Source: Palsa-1150 sp964531095
Lineage (GTDB): Bacteria; Myxococcota_A; Polyangia; Polyangiales; Polyangiaceae
Reading direction: 5' to 3'
Assembly (NCBI GenBank): GCA_964531095.1
Contig: CAZHED010000003.1
Coordinates: 1 to 64,000, forward strand
Length of the DNA: 64,000 bases
Part shown: piece by piece, positions 18,866-27,748 of the stretch
Layout of the letters: every line of letters begins with the position of its first letter
Position numbering within the stretch: the first letter of the stretch is position 1
Notes under the pieces: generated by a model
Told to the model about the DNA's origin: nothing
Database searches by the model: none
Seen by the model: only the letters and a program-made list of their open reading frames with translations
Program-made: the position numbers and the translations under genes

Positions 18866-20617
18866 ATGACCGACCACGACGTCCTCGTCTTCTTGCTCGC
18901 TCTCGCCGCGCTGCTCGCTTCGGCGCGGCTTCTCGGGGAGCTTGCGCGCGCCCTGAAAATGCCCCTCGTGGTCGGCGAGATGGCGGCCGGCATCCTTCTC
19001 GGCCCCAGCGTGCTCGGGCGCGTTTCGCCCAGGGCGCAGGGCTGGCTCTTCCCGGCCGGCAGGCCCGAGTCGATGGTCGGCGGGTACACCACGATCGCCG
19101 TCATCCTCCTCTTGGTCGTCGTAGGCCTCGAAGTCGACCTCGGTGTGCTGCGTCGTCGCGGTCGAAGCGCCCTCGCGACCGGGGTGCTCGGCGTTGCGCT
19201 CCCGATGGCCAGCGGGGTCGCGCTGGGCCTCTTGCTGCCCCAGTCGGATCTCCTCGACCCCTCGCGGCGAACGATTGTCGCGCTGCTGCTCGGCGTCGCC
19301 CTGAGCATTTCGGCGCTTCCCGTGATCGCCAAGACGCTGCTCGACCTTGGCCTTTTCAAGTCGGACGTCGGCCTGCTCGTGATGGCCGCCGCGATGATCG
19401 ACGATCTGGTCGGATGGCTGGCGCTCTCGCTTCTCCTCGGGCCTGTGCGCGGCTCGGCGGTCGACCTGGCGTCGTTCGCGCGTACGGTGGTTCTGGGCGC
19501 CATGTTCGCGGCGGCCTCGTTGATCGTCGGCCGGCGCTTCATCGACGGTGTTCTCCGGCGGCTGGCGCGGGACGGAACCGCCGCACCTGGACGGGTTCTG
19601 TCGCTCGTCATCGTGCTCGCCCTCCTGGGCGCGACCGCAACGCACGCGATCGGCCTGCACGCCGTCTTCGGAGGGTTCGTCGTCGGGCTCACCTTGGGGC
19701 GCTCGGCGCGCGTCAACGCACGCACGCGAACAGCCATCGAGGATTTCGTGACCAACGTCTTTGCACCGGTCTTCTTCGCGTCGATCGGGCTTCGCGTCGA
19801 TTTCCTGGGTGCGTTCGACGCGCGCTTGTGCATCCTCGTTTTCGTCGTGGCGACGGTGCCGAAGCTCGTGGGTTGCACGCTGGGCTCACGAATCGGGGGC
19901 GGTCCCGCCGGAGGTCGCTTCGGGTGGCGCGAAGCCGCCGCCGTCGGATTCGGAATGAACGCGCGGGGCGCGATGGGGATCATTTTCGCCGCGATCGCGC
20001 GCGATTCGGGCCTGCTGAAAGACGAAATGTTCGTCGCGCTCGTCGTAATGGCCCTGGGCACCTCGCTTCTGAGTGGACCGGCGATGAAGTGGCTTTTGTA
20101 TCGCGAAGAGCCGGAAGAAGACGTGGTGACCCTCCTGCGGCGTGGAGCCTTCATCAGCGAGCTCCATGCAAGCACGCCGAGCGAGTCGATCGGCGAGCTC
20201 GTTCGAGCGCTCGGGTCCCTGCTCACGGGTCGCAAGCGGCTGGCGCGGGATGCGGTGCTGGAGCGAGAGCTCGTGGCGGCGACTGGGCTCGGCGACGAGG
20301 TCGCAATCCCCCACGCGGCGGTCGAGGGGCTGGAGCGGCCTCTGCTCGCACTGGGCCGCGCCCCGCGCGGGATCGACTTCGATGCCCATGACGGTCTGCC
20401 GGCGCGCTTCGTTTTTCTCTTGCTCATCCCGCCCAACGCGTACGACGAAGAGGTCCGGATTCTGGCCTCGATCGCGCGATCGACCTATGACGCGCGCGCA
20501 CGCGAAGAGTTGGCCTCCGCTAGCGGGCTCGACGAAGTGACCCGCGTGCTTGCGCAAAGCGCCAAGCGAACGCGCGACTCGATGCGCCCGAAGAGGCGAG
20601 CGGCGGGAGAGACCTGA
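18866..20617 (+). CDS. CPA2-family cation:proton antiporter fused to PTS EIIA-type domain
   Basis: This 583-residue protein has an N-terminal antiporter domain with about twelve transmembrane segments. It includes the KefB-like stretch LVVGEMAAGILLGPSVLGR and the paired acidic region AAAMIDDLVGWLALSL. A cytoplasmic C-terminal domain (about 425-575) reads as a PTS EIIA type-2 (fructose/mannitol) fold with the expected active histidine, His483, in VAIPHAAVEGL. The usual TrkA-N/KTN domain of KefB-like proteins is absent. The fusion suggests that antiport is regulated by phosphorylation through a PTS relay, or that the EIIA acts as a sensor. No PTS enzyme genes are nearby. The ATG at 18866 is the obvious start. 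Confidence 0.88.
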   Translation: MTDHDVLVFLLALAALLASARLLGELARALKMPLVVGEMAAGILLGPSVLGRVSPRAQGWLFPAGRPESMVGGYTTIAVILLLVVVGLEVDLGVLRRRGRSALATGVLGVALPMASGVALGLLLPQSDLLDPSRRTIVALLLGVALSISALPVIAKTLLDLGLFKSDVGLLVMAAAMIDDLVGWLALSLLLGPVRGSAVDLASFARTVVLGAMFAAASLIVGRRFIDGVLRRLARDGTAAPGRVLSLVIVLALLGATATHAIGLHAVFGGFVVGLTLGRSARVNARTRTAIEDFVTNVFAPVFFASIGLRVDFLGAFDARLCILVFVVATVPKLVGCTLGSRIGGGPAGGRFGWREAAAVGFGMNARGAMGIIFAAIARDSGLLKDEMFVALVVMALGTSLLSGPAMKWLLYREEPEEDVVTLLRRGAFISELHASTPSESIGELVRALGSLLTGRKRLARDAVLERELVAATGLGDEVAIPHAAVEGLERPLLALGRAPRGIDFDAHDGLPARFVFLLLIPPNAYDEEVRILASIARSTYDARAREELASASGLDEVTRVLAQSAKRTRDSMRPKRRAAGET

Positions 20618-20685
20618 ATCGTCTTCTCGCATTCGCGCCGCATTATTGTTTCTCTCCTGTTTCCGCCCCGCGAAGATTTCGTGCG

Positions 20686-20713
20686 TTGTCATTTTCCAGC
20701 TTGTCGTTAGATA
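20686..20713 (+). promoter_or_regulatory. Candidate sigma-70-type promoter upstream of the kinase
   Basis: A TTGTCA box at 20686-20691 is followed after 16 bases by TAGATA at 20708-20713. The whole stretch 20640-20740 is much richer in A and T than its surroundings. This is the most promoter-like DNA before the kinase start at 20782, but the -10 match is partial. Confidence 0.35.
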
Positions 20714-20781
20714 CCGTAATGCTATTGTCGCCTCACGGAGGAGCGTGCGTGGTTTGGGGGAGTCGCGTGCACGGGGAGAAC

Positions 20782-21720
20782 ATGGCACAGATCGGTGCGT
20801 ACGAGGTTCTCAGGCTCCTCGGACGTGGGGAAATGGCGAGTGTCTACGAGTGCCGCCACGCAAAGCTCGGCCGCTCCGCTGCCATCAAGGTGCTGCATCC
20901 GCATCTCGCGCGAGACCGCGCGGCTGCTGCGCGCTTCTTGCGTGAAGGCCAGGCGTTGGCGCGCGTCGAGCACCCGAACGTCGTAGAAGTGTTCGACGTC
21001 GGCGAGCACCACCGCGTGCCCTATCTCGTCATGTCGCTCGTGGACGGCGACGATCTTGAAGAGCATTTTCGGCAATACCATCCCATGTCCGTCGCGGGCA
21101 TCGCCGATTGCGTTCTGCCTGTCATCGGCGCGGTGGCCGCGGCGTACGACGCGGGGGTGCTCTACCGAGATGTGAAGCCGAGCAACATTCGGATGGCGTG
21201 GGATCATCGCGGTGCCCCTGTGCCCAAGGTGCTCGATTTCGGCATCTCGAAGCTGACGGGCGATGAGCGCGGCCAGAAGGTGGCCGACGTTCAAGATTTG
21301 CTCGGCACTGCGAGCTACATGGCGCCCGAGCAGCTCCGGTCGGCGAAGGAGGCCGGCGCCCGGGGCGATGTGTACGCCCTCGGGGTGATTCTGTATCAGG
21401 CGGCGACGGGCACGCGACCCTTTCACGGCGACAACGCGTACGGGTTGATGCACGCGATCCTGACGGCCCGTGTCTCACCACCCAGCTACTTCCGACCTGA
21501 CCTTCCGCCCTCGTTCGATGAGCTCGTCTTGCGCGCGATGCAGCGAGACTCATCCGAGCGATTCGATTCGGCGCGCACCCTGGGTTGCGCGCTCGCGCAG
21601 TTCTCTTCCGATCCGGCTGCGTGGCGGGCGGAGCTCATGCTTCGCTCGGGCGAGCGATTGGCGGTCGCAAGGTCGGCGAGGTCGCAAAGCAGTCAAGCGC
21701 CCAAGCGTTCGTGGCGCTGA
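20782..21720 (+). CDS. Ser/Thr protein kinase, catalytic domain only
   Basis: This 312-residue kinase starts at an ATG with GGGGAGA just upstream; a longer frame to 20686 has no ribosome site. The motifs are GRGEMASVY at 14-22, the ATP-site Lys36 (AAIK), YRDVKPSN at 128-135 in place of the usual HRD, DFG at 152-154 and YMAPEQL in the activation segment. There is no transmembrane helix or sensor domain, so the protein is likely soluble and works with a partner. The H-to-Y change in HRD is seen in some active kinases, so activity is likely kept. The downstream gene encodes a small outer-membrane protein 58 bp further on. Confidence 0.88.
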   Translation: MAQIGAYEVLRLLGRGEMASVYECRHAKLGRSAAIKVLHPHLARDRAAAARFLREGQALARVEHPNVVEVFDVGEHHRVPYLVMSLVDGDDLEEHFRQYHPMSVAGIADCVLPVIGAVAAAYDAGVLYRDVKPSNIRMAWDHRGAPVPKVLDFGISKLTGDERGQKVADVQDLLGTASYMAPEQLRSAKEAGARGDVYALGVILYQAATGTRPFHGDNAYGLMHAILTARVSPPSYFRPDLPPSFDELVLRAMQRDSSERFDSARTLGCALAQFSSDPAAWRAELMLRSGERLAVARSARSQSSQAPKRSWR

Positions 21721-21778
21721 CGGCGAGCGGCCACGAAAGCTTGCTCCGTGCTCTGCGCTGGCGCACGATGCGCGCCGC

Positions 21779-22324
21779 ATGCGGTCCAAGCACGCCCTCC
21801 TCGCCTCTCTCGCGCTCCCTCTCGCCGTGACCAGCGCACGGGCCGTGATGGCCTTCGGCGGCAGCGCGCGCGAGCTCGAACGGCAAGGGACGTTCGCCAT
21901 CACCAACAACGCGGGATTCGGGTTCAACCAACAGGTCAACAGCCCCCCGAGCACTTCGTTCACGCTGCGTCCCGCGCTCGATTATTTCGTCATCCCGAAC
22001 CTGTCGGTCGGAGGTGCGGTCGAGTTCGTTTCGAATGCACCTTCACGCGCGCCGACGATCACGTCGTTCAGCCTCGCACCCGAGGTCGGCTATGAGCTCG
22101 CGCTCTCGGACACGTGGTCATTCTGGCCGCAAGCCGCGCTGTCGATTTCGTTTCCCAACCCGGGTGACCCGTACGCGGTCTTGAAAATTTTTGCGCCTTT
22201 TCTCGTGCACCCCGCCCAGCATTTCTTCTTCGGCATTGGGCCCGGCTTCGAGCAGGGCCTCACATCGAACCCCTCGACGTCCATCGTCGGGAAGTTTCTC
22301 ATCGGCGGCTACTTCGATCACTGA
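21779..22324 (+). CDS. Small outer-membrane beta-barrel-like protein
   Basis: This 181-residue protein has a signal peptide (MRSKHALLASLALPLAVTSARA). The mature part is made of alternating hydrophobic and polar strands with many aromatic residues, for example FAITNNAGFGFNQQ, SFTLRPALDYFVIPNLSVGG, PEVGYELALSDTWSFWPQ and HFFFGIGPGF. It ends in Phe-Asp-His. This fits an eight-stranded barrel of the OmpW/OprF type, but I cannot name the family. It follows the kinase gene by 58 bp on the same strand. Confidence 0.75.
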   Translation: MRSKHALLASLALPLAVTSARAVMAFGGSARELERQGTFAITNNAGFGFNQQVNSPPSTSFTLRPALDYFVIPNLSVGGAVEFVSNAPSRAPTITSFSLAPEVGYELALSDTWSFWPQAALSISFPNPGDPYAVLKIFAPFLVHPAQHFFFGIGPGFEQGLTSNPSTSIVGKFLIGGYFDH

Positions 22325-22419
22325 CGGGCTGTGACGCTTTTGCGCGCGTGTGACAACCGTGCCCCTTGAAAGGCGGCATCCGTAGCTCGAGCGAGCGGCG
22401 GCGAGCTCCCCTCCGGATC

Positions 22420-22435
22420 GGGCACGTTGGGTGCA
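22420..22435 (+). promoter_or_regulatory. Candidate sigma-54 promoter for the GH15-otsAB operon
   Basis: The sequence reads GGGCACG, four bases, then GTGCA. It keeps the invariant GG and GC pairs at the -24/-12 spacing of the TGGCACG-N4-TTGCA consensus. It ends 48 bases before the GH15 start codon. Sigma-54 promoters need an NtrC-type activator; one is encoded at 61641, but no link is shown. Chance matches are common in GC-rich DNA. Confidence 0.35.
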
Positions 22436-22483
22436 GCGAAGTGGGCCGACCCGCAGCGGTTGGGAGGCCACATAGCCACACGC

Positions 22484-24337
22484 ATGACTGCAGCCGCCAC
22501 GCAGCAGCAGCACGAAGACGAGGTGACCGCTGCCGCGGCCGCGCTCCACGTCCCGCCACTCGATCACGGGGCCATAGGCAACGGGCGCGTGCTCGCCCTG
22601 GTGTCGCCGACGAGCGCAATCGAATGGTTGTGCCTCCCGCGGTTCGATTCTCCGTCGGTCTTCGCGAGACTGATCGACGCACACCGTGGCGGCACCTTCC
22701 GGCTGCTCTACGGCGAGCACGAGGTGCGCGGACACCTGCGCTACGTGGCGAACACCAACGTGCTGACGACTCGCTTCGAAGTGGACGACAGCGTGTGGGA
22801 GGTGGTCGACTATGCGCCGCGAATCCCGGAGGGGCTGGGTGTGCGCGTCCCGCTCGAAATCGTTCGCATCGTGCGACCGGTCTCCGGGCACCCCAAGCTA
22901 CGAGTCGACTTCGATCCGCGTCCCGACTACGGGCGCGCCCCGGTCGAGATGCGCGAAACGACGCATGGCATCGAAGTGCTCGGCGGCGCGGCGCCTCTGC
23001 AGTTGTGCACGAACCTGCCCGTACCCTACGTGCTCGCGCGGCGCGAGTTCGTTCTCACCAGACCCATCTACTTCGTCTTGACTTATGGGCGCCGCGAAGG
23101 CCCGCCGACGCTCGCCACGGCGTTCCACGAGCTCGAGCTGACGATCGCTGGCTGGCGCGCATGGGCCAAGACGTGCTCGCTGCCGAACTTCGCGGCGCCG
23201 CAGGTACTTCGCTCGGCGCTCTGCCTCAAGCTTCACGCGTATCACGACACCGGCGCCATCATCGCTGCAACGACCACGAGCATCCCGGAGGCGATGGGTA
23301 CGCCCCGCGCGTGGGATTACCGATTCTGCTGGTTGCGCGACGCCGCATTCGTCGTCGAAGCCCTCAGGCGTCTCGGGCACCTGAACGAAGGCGAGCAATT
23401 CCTCAATTTCTTGCGCGACGTCGCAGAGGGCGGACCCCTGCAGCCGCTCTACGGCATCGACGGCGGGCGCGACTTGGAGGAGGAGCGTCTCACGCACCTG
23501 GCGGGGTTCGGGAACTGCGGGTGGGTCAGGATCGGCAACGCCGCGTGTGAGCAGCGACAGAACGATCTCATGGGGGAGCTCATGCTCTGCCTCGAGACGC
23601 TGCTGACCGATCCGCGGATCGTCGACGAGGATTCCGGGCGCTTCACCCCGCTTCTGCAGCGCCTCGTCGAAGAGGCAATCGAGGCGGCCCCCACCCTCGA
23701 CACGAGTATCTGGGAATTTCGCAGCCTCCGAGGCATCTACACGTTCTCGCGTGCCATGTGCTGGGTGGCCATCGATCGCGGCGCGAGCCTCGCGCGCCGC
23801 ATGGGGCGCCTCGACCTCGCGGCAAAGTGGGAGCCCATCGCCGAACGCGAGCGCGCCGAGGTGCTCGCGCGCGGCTATTCGAACCGGCTGGGCTTCTTCA
23901 CGCAGCAGCTCGACGGCCAGTACCCCGACGCTTCCCTGCTGCTCCTGCCGACGATCGGAATCATCGACGCGCGCGACCCGCGCTTCGGATCGACCGTCGA
24001 TGCCTACGAGCAGCGCCTCGTGACAAAGGGCCTGATGCGCCGCTATGCGAGCGTCGACGACTTCGGCGAGACACACAGCGCGTTCACCATCTGCTCGTTC
24101 TGGTGGGCGGAAGCGCTCGCGCTGACGGGCCGGATCGATCGCGCGGTCGAAGTGTTCGAGGGCATCACGCGACACGCAAACCCGGTCGGGCTGTTCAGCG
24201 AAGACATCGATCCGGCCACCGGCGCTCTGCTCGGCAATTTTCCGCAGGCCTATACGCACGTCGGGCTGATTCACGCGGCGATGACCATCGGCGAGCTTCT
24301 CGAGGCCCGCGACGGCAGAGCCCGCGCTTGGACGTGA
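22484..24337 (+). CDS. Glycoside hydrolase family 15 protein (glucoamylase/trehalase-like)
   Basis: This 617-residue protein has the two-part GH15 layout. An N-terminal beta-sandwich domain (about 30-230) opens with DHGAIGNGRVLALVSPTSAIEWLCLPRFDSPSVFARL. A C-terminal (alpha/alpha)6 domain contains RAWDYRFCWLRDAAF, the family's hallmark. Bacterial proteins of this type hydrolyse alpha-glucosides, and several are trehalases. The next gene, encoding a fused trehalose synthase/phosphatase, starts one base after its stop. A role in trehalose breakdown or balance is therefore the best inference. I chose the ATG at 22484; a TTG at 22427 would add 19 residues. Confidence 0.9.
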   Translation: MTAAATQQQHEDEVTAAAAALHVPPLDHGAIGNGRVLALVSPTSAIEWLCLPRFDSPSVFARLIDAHRGGTFRLLYGEHEVRGHLRYVANTNVLTTRFEVDDSVWEVVDYAPRIPEGLGVRVPLEIVRIVRPVSGHPKLRVDFDPRPDYGRAPVEMRETTHGIEVLGGAAPLQLCTNLPVPYVLARREFVLTRPIYFVLTYGRREGPPTLATAFHELELTIAGWRAWAKTCSLPNFAAPQVLRSALCLKLHAYHDTGAIIAATTTSIPEAMGTPRAWDYRFCWLRDAAFVVEALRRLGHLNEGEQFLNFLRDVAEGGPLQPLYGIDGGRDLEEERLTHLAGFGNCGWVRIGNAACEQRQNDLMGELMLCLETLLTDPRIVDEDSGRFTPLLQRLVEEAIEAAPTLDTSIWEFRSLRGIYTFSRAMCWVAIDRGASLARRMGRLDLAAKWEPIAERERAEVLARGYSNRLGFFTQQLDGQYPDASLLLLPTIGIIDARDPRFGSTVDAYEQRLVTKGLMRRYASVDDFGETHSAFTICSFWWAEALALTGRIDRAVEVFEGITRHANPVGLFSEDIDPATGALLGNFPQAYTHVGLIHAAMTIGELLEARDGRARAWT

Positions 24338-24338
24338 C

Positions 24339-26525
24339 ATGGCGCGACTGATACTCGTCTCGAACCGCCTGCCCGTCACCGTGCACCTCGCGAACGGCGA
24401 GCTCTCGATCGTCCGCAGCACCGGGGGCTTGGCCACCGGCCTGCGGGTGCCGCACGAGCGTACGGGGGGAACGTGGATCGGCTGGCCGGGCGACGTGTCG
24501 TGCTTGAGCGGCGACCAGCAGCGCACGCTCGCCACCCACCTCGCCGAGCTGCGCTGCGCGCCCGTGCAATTGAGCGCTGCGGAGGTCGCCAGCTACTACG
24601 ACGGCTTCTCGAACGCCGTGCTCTGGCCGCTCTTTCACTACCTCTTGGACCGGATTCCGCCGTCGTCGCAGGAGTGGGACGCCTACCGCGCGGTCAACGA
24701 GAAGTTCGCCGACGCCGCGGCGCGCGCGTGGCGCCCGGGCGACCTCGTGTGGGTGCACGACTACCAGCTCGTGCTGGTGCCTCAGATGTTGCGCGCCCGG
24801 ATTCCGAGCGCCACGATCGGTTTCTTTCTCCATATTCCCTTTCCGGTCTCCGAGGTGGTGCGCACCCTGCCGTGGCGAGGTCAGGTGCTCGAAGGAATGC
24901 TGGGCGCAGACCTCGTCGGTTTTCACACGTTCACGTATCGCAAGCACTTCGCGTCCTCGGTGCTTCGCATCCTCGGAATCCCGTCGAAGGGCGACTGCGT
25001 CCACATCGACGGACGTCAGATTCGTCTCGGCGTCTTCCCCATAGGCGTCGACGCACGCACATTCGGCGAGCTAGCCGAGGATCCCGACGTGGAGCGCGAA
25101 ACAGCGGCCATCCGCGCAGAGGCGCGCGGTGAAAAGATCCTCCTCGGCATCGATCGTCTGGACTACACGAAGGGTATTCGGCCGCGGATGCTCGCGTTCG
25201 AACGGCTTCTCGAGCGCGAGCCGCAATGGCGCGGAAAAGTTCGCCTGGTTCAGATCGCCGTGCCGTCGCGTGACCGGGTGCCGAGCTATCAGGAGTTTCG
25301 CCGCCAAGTCGACGAGCTGGTCGGGCGCATCAACGGCGCGTTCTCCACGGTGGATTGGGTCCCCATCCACTACGTGCATCGGGCGCTCGACGAGAGGCAG
25401 GTCGTGGCGCTGTATCGCGCCGCGGACGTCATGCTGGTGACACCGCTGCGCGACGGAATGAACCTGGTGGCCAAGGAATTCGTGACGTGTCGGACCGACG
25501 AGAGCGCCGTGCTCGTGCTGAGCGAGTTCGCCGGCGCCGCGGCGGAGATGGGCGAGGCCGTGCAGGTGAACCCCTACGACGTCGAGTCGATGGCCCAGGC
25601 GTACGCCGACGCGCTGACGATGCCCGAGGAAGAGAAGCGCGTGCGAATGCGATCGCTGCGGCAGCGGATCGCCGCGCGCGACGTGCACCAGTGGGCGCAG
25701 AGCTTTCTCGACACACTGGGCGGCGTTCGCGCGGGCGCGGAAGAGCCCCAGGTCGCGCTGACTTCGCGCGAGGATCTCGAGGGGCTCGCCGCACGCCTGC
25801 GGAGCGCCGAGCGCCTCCTGCTCCTCCTCGACTACGATGGCACGCTGGTCCCGTTCGCACGCGCACCGGACCTCGCCGCGCCCGACCGCGAGCTTCGAGA
25901 GCTACTCCGCTCGCTCGCCGCAAGGCCGGGCGCGCGGGTTCACGTCGTGAGCGGTCGCAGTCGCGAAACGCTCGAGCGCTGGCTAGGCGATCTGCCGATC
26001 GGCCTGCACGCCGAGCACGGACTCTGGTCACGCGCGCTACCGCGTGAGCCGTGGACGATGATGGATGTCGTCGCCACGTGGCAGGCTGGGGCACGTCGCA
26101 TCCTCGACGAAGTGACGGCGACGACTCCCGGGGCTCTCGTTGAGACGAAGACCGCGAGCCTCGCCTGGCACTGGCGCATGGCCGAGCCCGAGCTTGGGGC
26201 GGAGCGCGCGCAGGAGCTCGTGCGCCGACTGGACGCGCAGCTCGGAGACGAGCCGGTCGAAGTGCTTCGAGGCGACAAGGTCATCGAGGTACGACCGCGC
26301 GGCGTGCACAAAGGTCGTGTGGTCGAGCGCGTCTTGGCGGCCCTGCAGCGGCCGCTTCCGACGATGGCGGCGATGGGCGACGACGTGACCGACGATGACA
26401 CGTTCCGCGCGCTGCCGGCGGAGGCGATCACGATAAGCGTCGGCTTTCGCCCGAGCGCGGCTCGGTTCCGCGTGGCGACCCCTCGGGCGGCGAGGGCTCT
26501 TCTGAAGGGCGTGGCAGACCGATGA
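24339..26525 (+). CDS. otsAB: Trehalose-6-phosphate synthase / trehalose-6-phosphate phosphatase fusion
   Basis: This 728-residue protein joins both steps of the OtsAB pathway. Residues 1 to about 465 are the GT20 synthase, which joins UDP-glucose and glucose-6-phosphate; its motifs include VSNRLPV, WVHDYQLVLVP, FLHIPFP, GIDRLDYTKGI and GMNLVAKEFV. From about residue 490 comes the HAD-type phosphatase with the nucleophile motif DYDGT (Asp498, Asp500), followed by VVSGRSRE and MGDDVTDDDTF. The product trehalose is a stress protectant. Overlap-close spacing with the GH15 gene (one base) shows an operon. The two-domain bacterial form is well known in several phyla. Confidence 0.95.
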   Translation: MARLILVSNRLPVTVHLANGELSIVRSTGGLATGLRVPHERTGGTWIGWPGDVSCLSGDQQRTLATHLAELRCAPVQLSAAEVASYYDGFSNAVLWPLFHYLLDRIPPSSQEWDAYRAVNEKFADAAARAWRPGDLVWVHDYQLVLVPQMLRARIPSATIGFFLHIPFPVSEVVRTLPWRGQVLEGMLGADLVGFHTFTYRKHFASSVLRILGIPSKGDCVHIDGRQIRLGVFPIGVDARTFGELAEDPDVERETAAIRAEARGEKILLGIDRLDYTKGIRPRMLAFERLLEREPQWRGKVRLVQIAVPSRDRVPSYQEFRRQVDELVGRINGAFSTVDWVPIHYVHRALDERQVVALYRAADVMLVTPLRDGMNLVAKEFVTCRTDESAVLVLSEFAGAAAEMGEAVQVNPYDVESMAQAYADALTMPEEEKRVRMRSLRQRIAARDVHQWAQSFLDTLGGVRAGAEEPQVALTSREDLEGLAARLRSAERLLLLLDYDGTLVPFARAPDLAAPDRELRELLRSLAARPGARVHVVSGRSRETLERWLGDLPIGLHAEHGLWSRALPREPWTMMDVVATWQAGARRILDEVTATTPGALVETKTASLAWHWRMAEPELGAERAQELVRRLDAQLGDEPVEVLRGDKVIEVRPRGVHKGRVVERVLAALQRPLPTMAAMGDDVTDDDTFRALPAEAITISVGFRPSAARFRVATPRAARALLKGVADR

Positions 26526-26528
26526 GGT

Positions 26529-26587
26529 CTCCGCTTCGTCGGAGTGCCGAGCGCCGACCGGATGGAACGGAGCCATCGGATTGGCTC
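26529..26587. terminator. Two small hairpins between converging otsAB and pheS
   Basis: CTCCG at 26529-26533 pairs with CGGAG at 26540-26544. GAGCCA at 26570-26575 pairs with TGGCTC at 26582-26587. They lie just after the otsAB stop and about 45 bases after the pheS stop on the other strand. Neither has a T-tract, so they are weak terminators at best. Confidence 0.3.
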
Positions 26588-26631
26588 GGGGGGGTCAGCG
26601 CGCCGTTTTCGTGGCCCTCGCGGGCGATGGC

Positions 26632-27693
26632 CTAGAACTGCGCCAAGAAGCGCGGATCGTTCTCGAACAAGAGCCGGATGTCGGGGATGCCGTAACGCAC
26701 CATCGCCACGCGCTCGACGCCCATTCCGAACGCGAAGCCCGTCCACTTCTCGGGGTCGATGCCGCAGCTCTCGAAGACCACCGGATGGATCATTCCACTG
26801 CCGAGAATCTCGATCCACCCGGTGCGTTTGCAGACGCTGCAACCGGCGCGTACCCCATCTGCGCGCTTGCAGAACGGACAGCCCACGTCGACCTCGGCCC
26901 CCGGCTCGACGAAGGGGAAGTAACTCGGACGCAACCGAATCGGCGTGCCCGCCCCGAAGAAGCGATCGGCGAACTCGGCGAGCACGCCCTTCAGGTGGGC
27001 GACCGTGACGCGTTCATCGACCAAGAAGCACTCGACCTGATGGAACATGGGAGAGTGCGTGGCATCGTCGTCTCGCCGGTACACGACGCCCGGTGCGATG
27101 AACGCCATCGGTGGCGGCAGAGTGCTCATCGCGCGAATCTGGACGTTGCTCGTGTGCGTCCTGAGGAGGCGGCCGCTCGTCGTCCAGAAACTGTCCTGCA
27201 TGTCGGTCGCCGGATGATCCGCCGGGAAGCCGAGCTTGGTGAAGTTGTTCTCCTCGGTCTCGAGCTCGGGCCCGTCGTGCACGGCGAAGCCCAAGCTCGC
27301 GAGGACGTCGACGATCTCGTCGCGAACCATTGAAATGGGGTGTGCATGCCCGAGAGGGCCGGGCTCCCGCCCGGGCAACGTCAGATCGAACGGTGCCGCG
27401 TTGAGCTCCGCCTCCCGCTTGCTGCGCGTCATCGCGCGCAGGCGCTCGTCGAACGCGCTCTCCACGTCCACTTTGAGCGCGTTGACGAGCGAGCCGATGG
27501 TCTTGCGGGCATCTGCCGAGACGGATCCCATCTGCCGGAGGATCGCGGTAAGCTCCCCCTTCTTGCCGAGGATCTTGGCGTTTTCGTCGCGCAGCGCCTG
27601 TTCGGTGGGTGCTTGCTCGAATCGCGCTGGAAAGGCGGCGCGAAGCGCCGATAGCGCGAGCTCGATCGACGACTGAGTCGAGGTGTCGGACAT
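26632..27693 (-). CDS. pheS: Phenylalanyl-tRNA synthetase alpha subunit
   Basis: This 353-residue protein is the catalytic alpha subunit of PheRS, which charges tRNA-Phe as an alpha2-beta2 complex. It has the N-terminal coiled-coil arm (about 10-90), then motif 2 (GVVYRRDDDATHSPMFHQVE) and motif 3 near the end (GFAFGMGVERVAMVRYGI). A Cys-rich insertion (CPFCKRADG...GCSVCKRTGWIEI) is found in many bacterial PheS. The start at 27693 is the ATG of MSDTSTQSSI; the frame runs 46 codons further but is not conserved. pheT is not downstream, because the otsAB gene converges on it. The OmpA lipoprotein gene lies divergently 55 bp upstream. Confidence 0.96.
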   Translation of the reverse strand: MSDTSTQSSIELALSALRAAFPARFEQAPTEQALRDENAKILGKKGELTAILRQMGSVSADARKTIGSLVNALKVDVESAFDERLRAMTRSKREAELNAAPFDLTLPGREPGPLGHAHPISMVRDEIVDVLASLGFAVHDGPELETEENNFTKLGFPADHPATDMQDSFWTTSGRLLRTHTSNVQIRAMSTLPPPMAFIAPGVVYRRDDDATHSPMFHQVECFLVDERVTVAHLKGVLAEFADRFFGAGTPIRLRPSYFPFVEPGAEVDVGCPFCKRADGVRAGCSVCKRTGWIEILGSGMIHPVVFESCGIDPEKWTGFAFGMGVERVAMVRYGIPDIRLLFENDPRFLAQF

Positions 27694-27748
27694 GGCTTTC
27701 GTACAGCGACCCGATAGCATAACCGCCCGAGAACGGAGCACCCACGTC

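Noticed and set aside
16120..20391. Open frame of over 1400 codons on the plus strand across 16-20 kb
   Set aside because: It crosses two minus-strand genes and one plus-strand gene in other frames and has no domain. It reflects high GC content.
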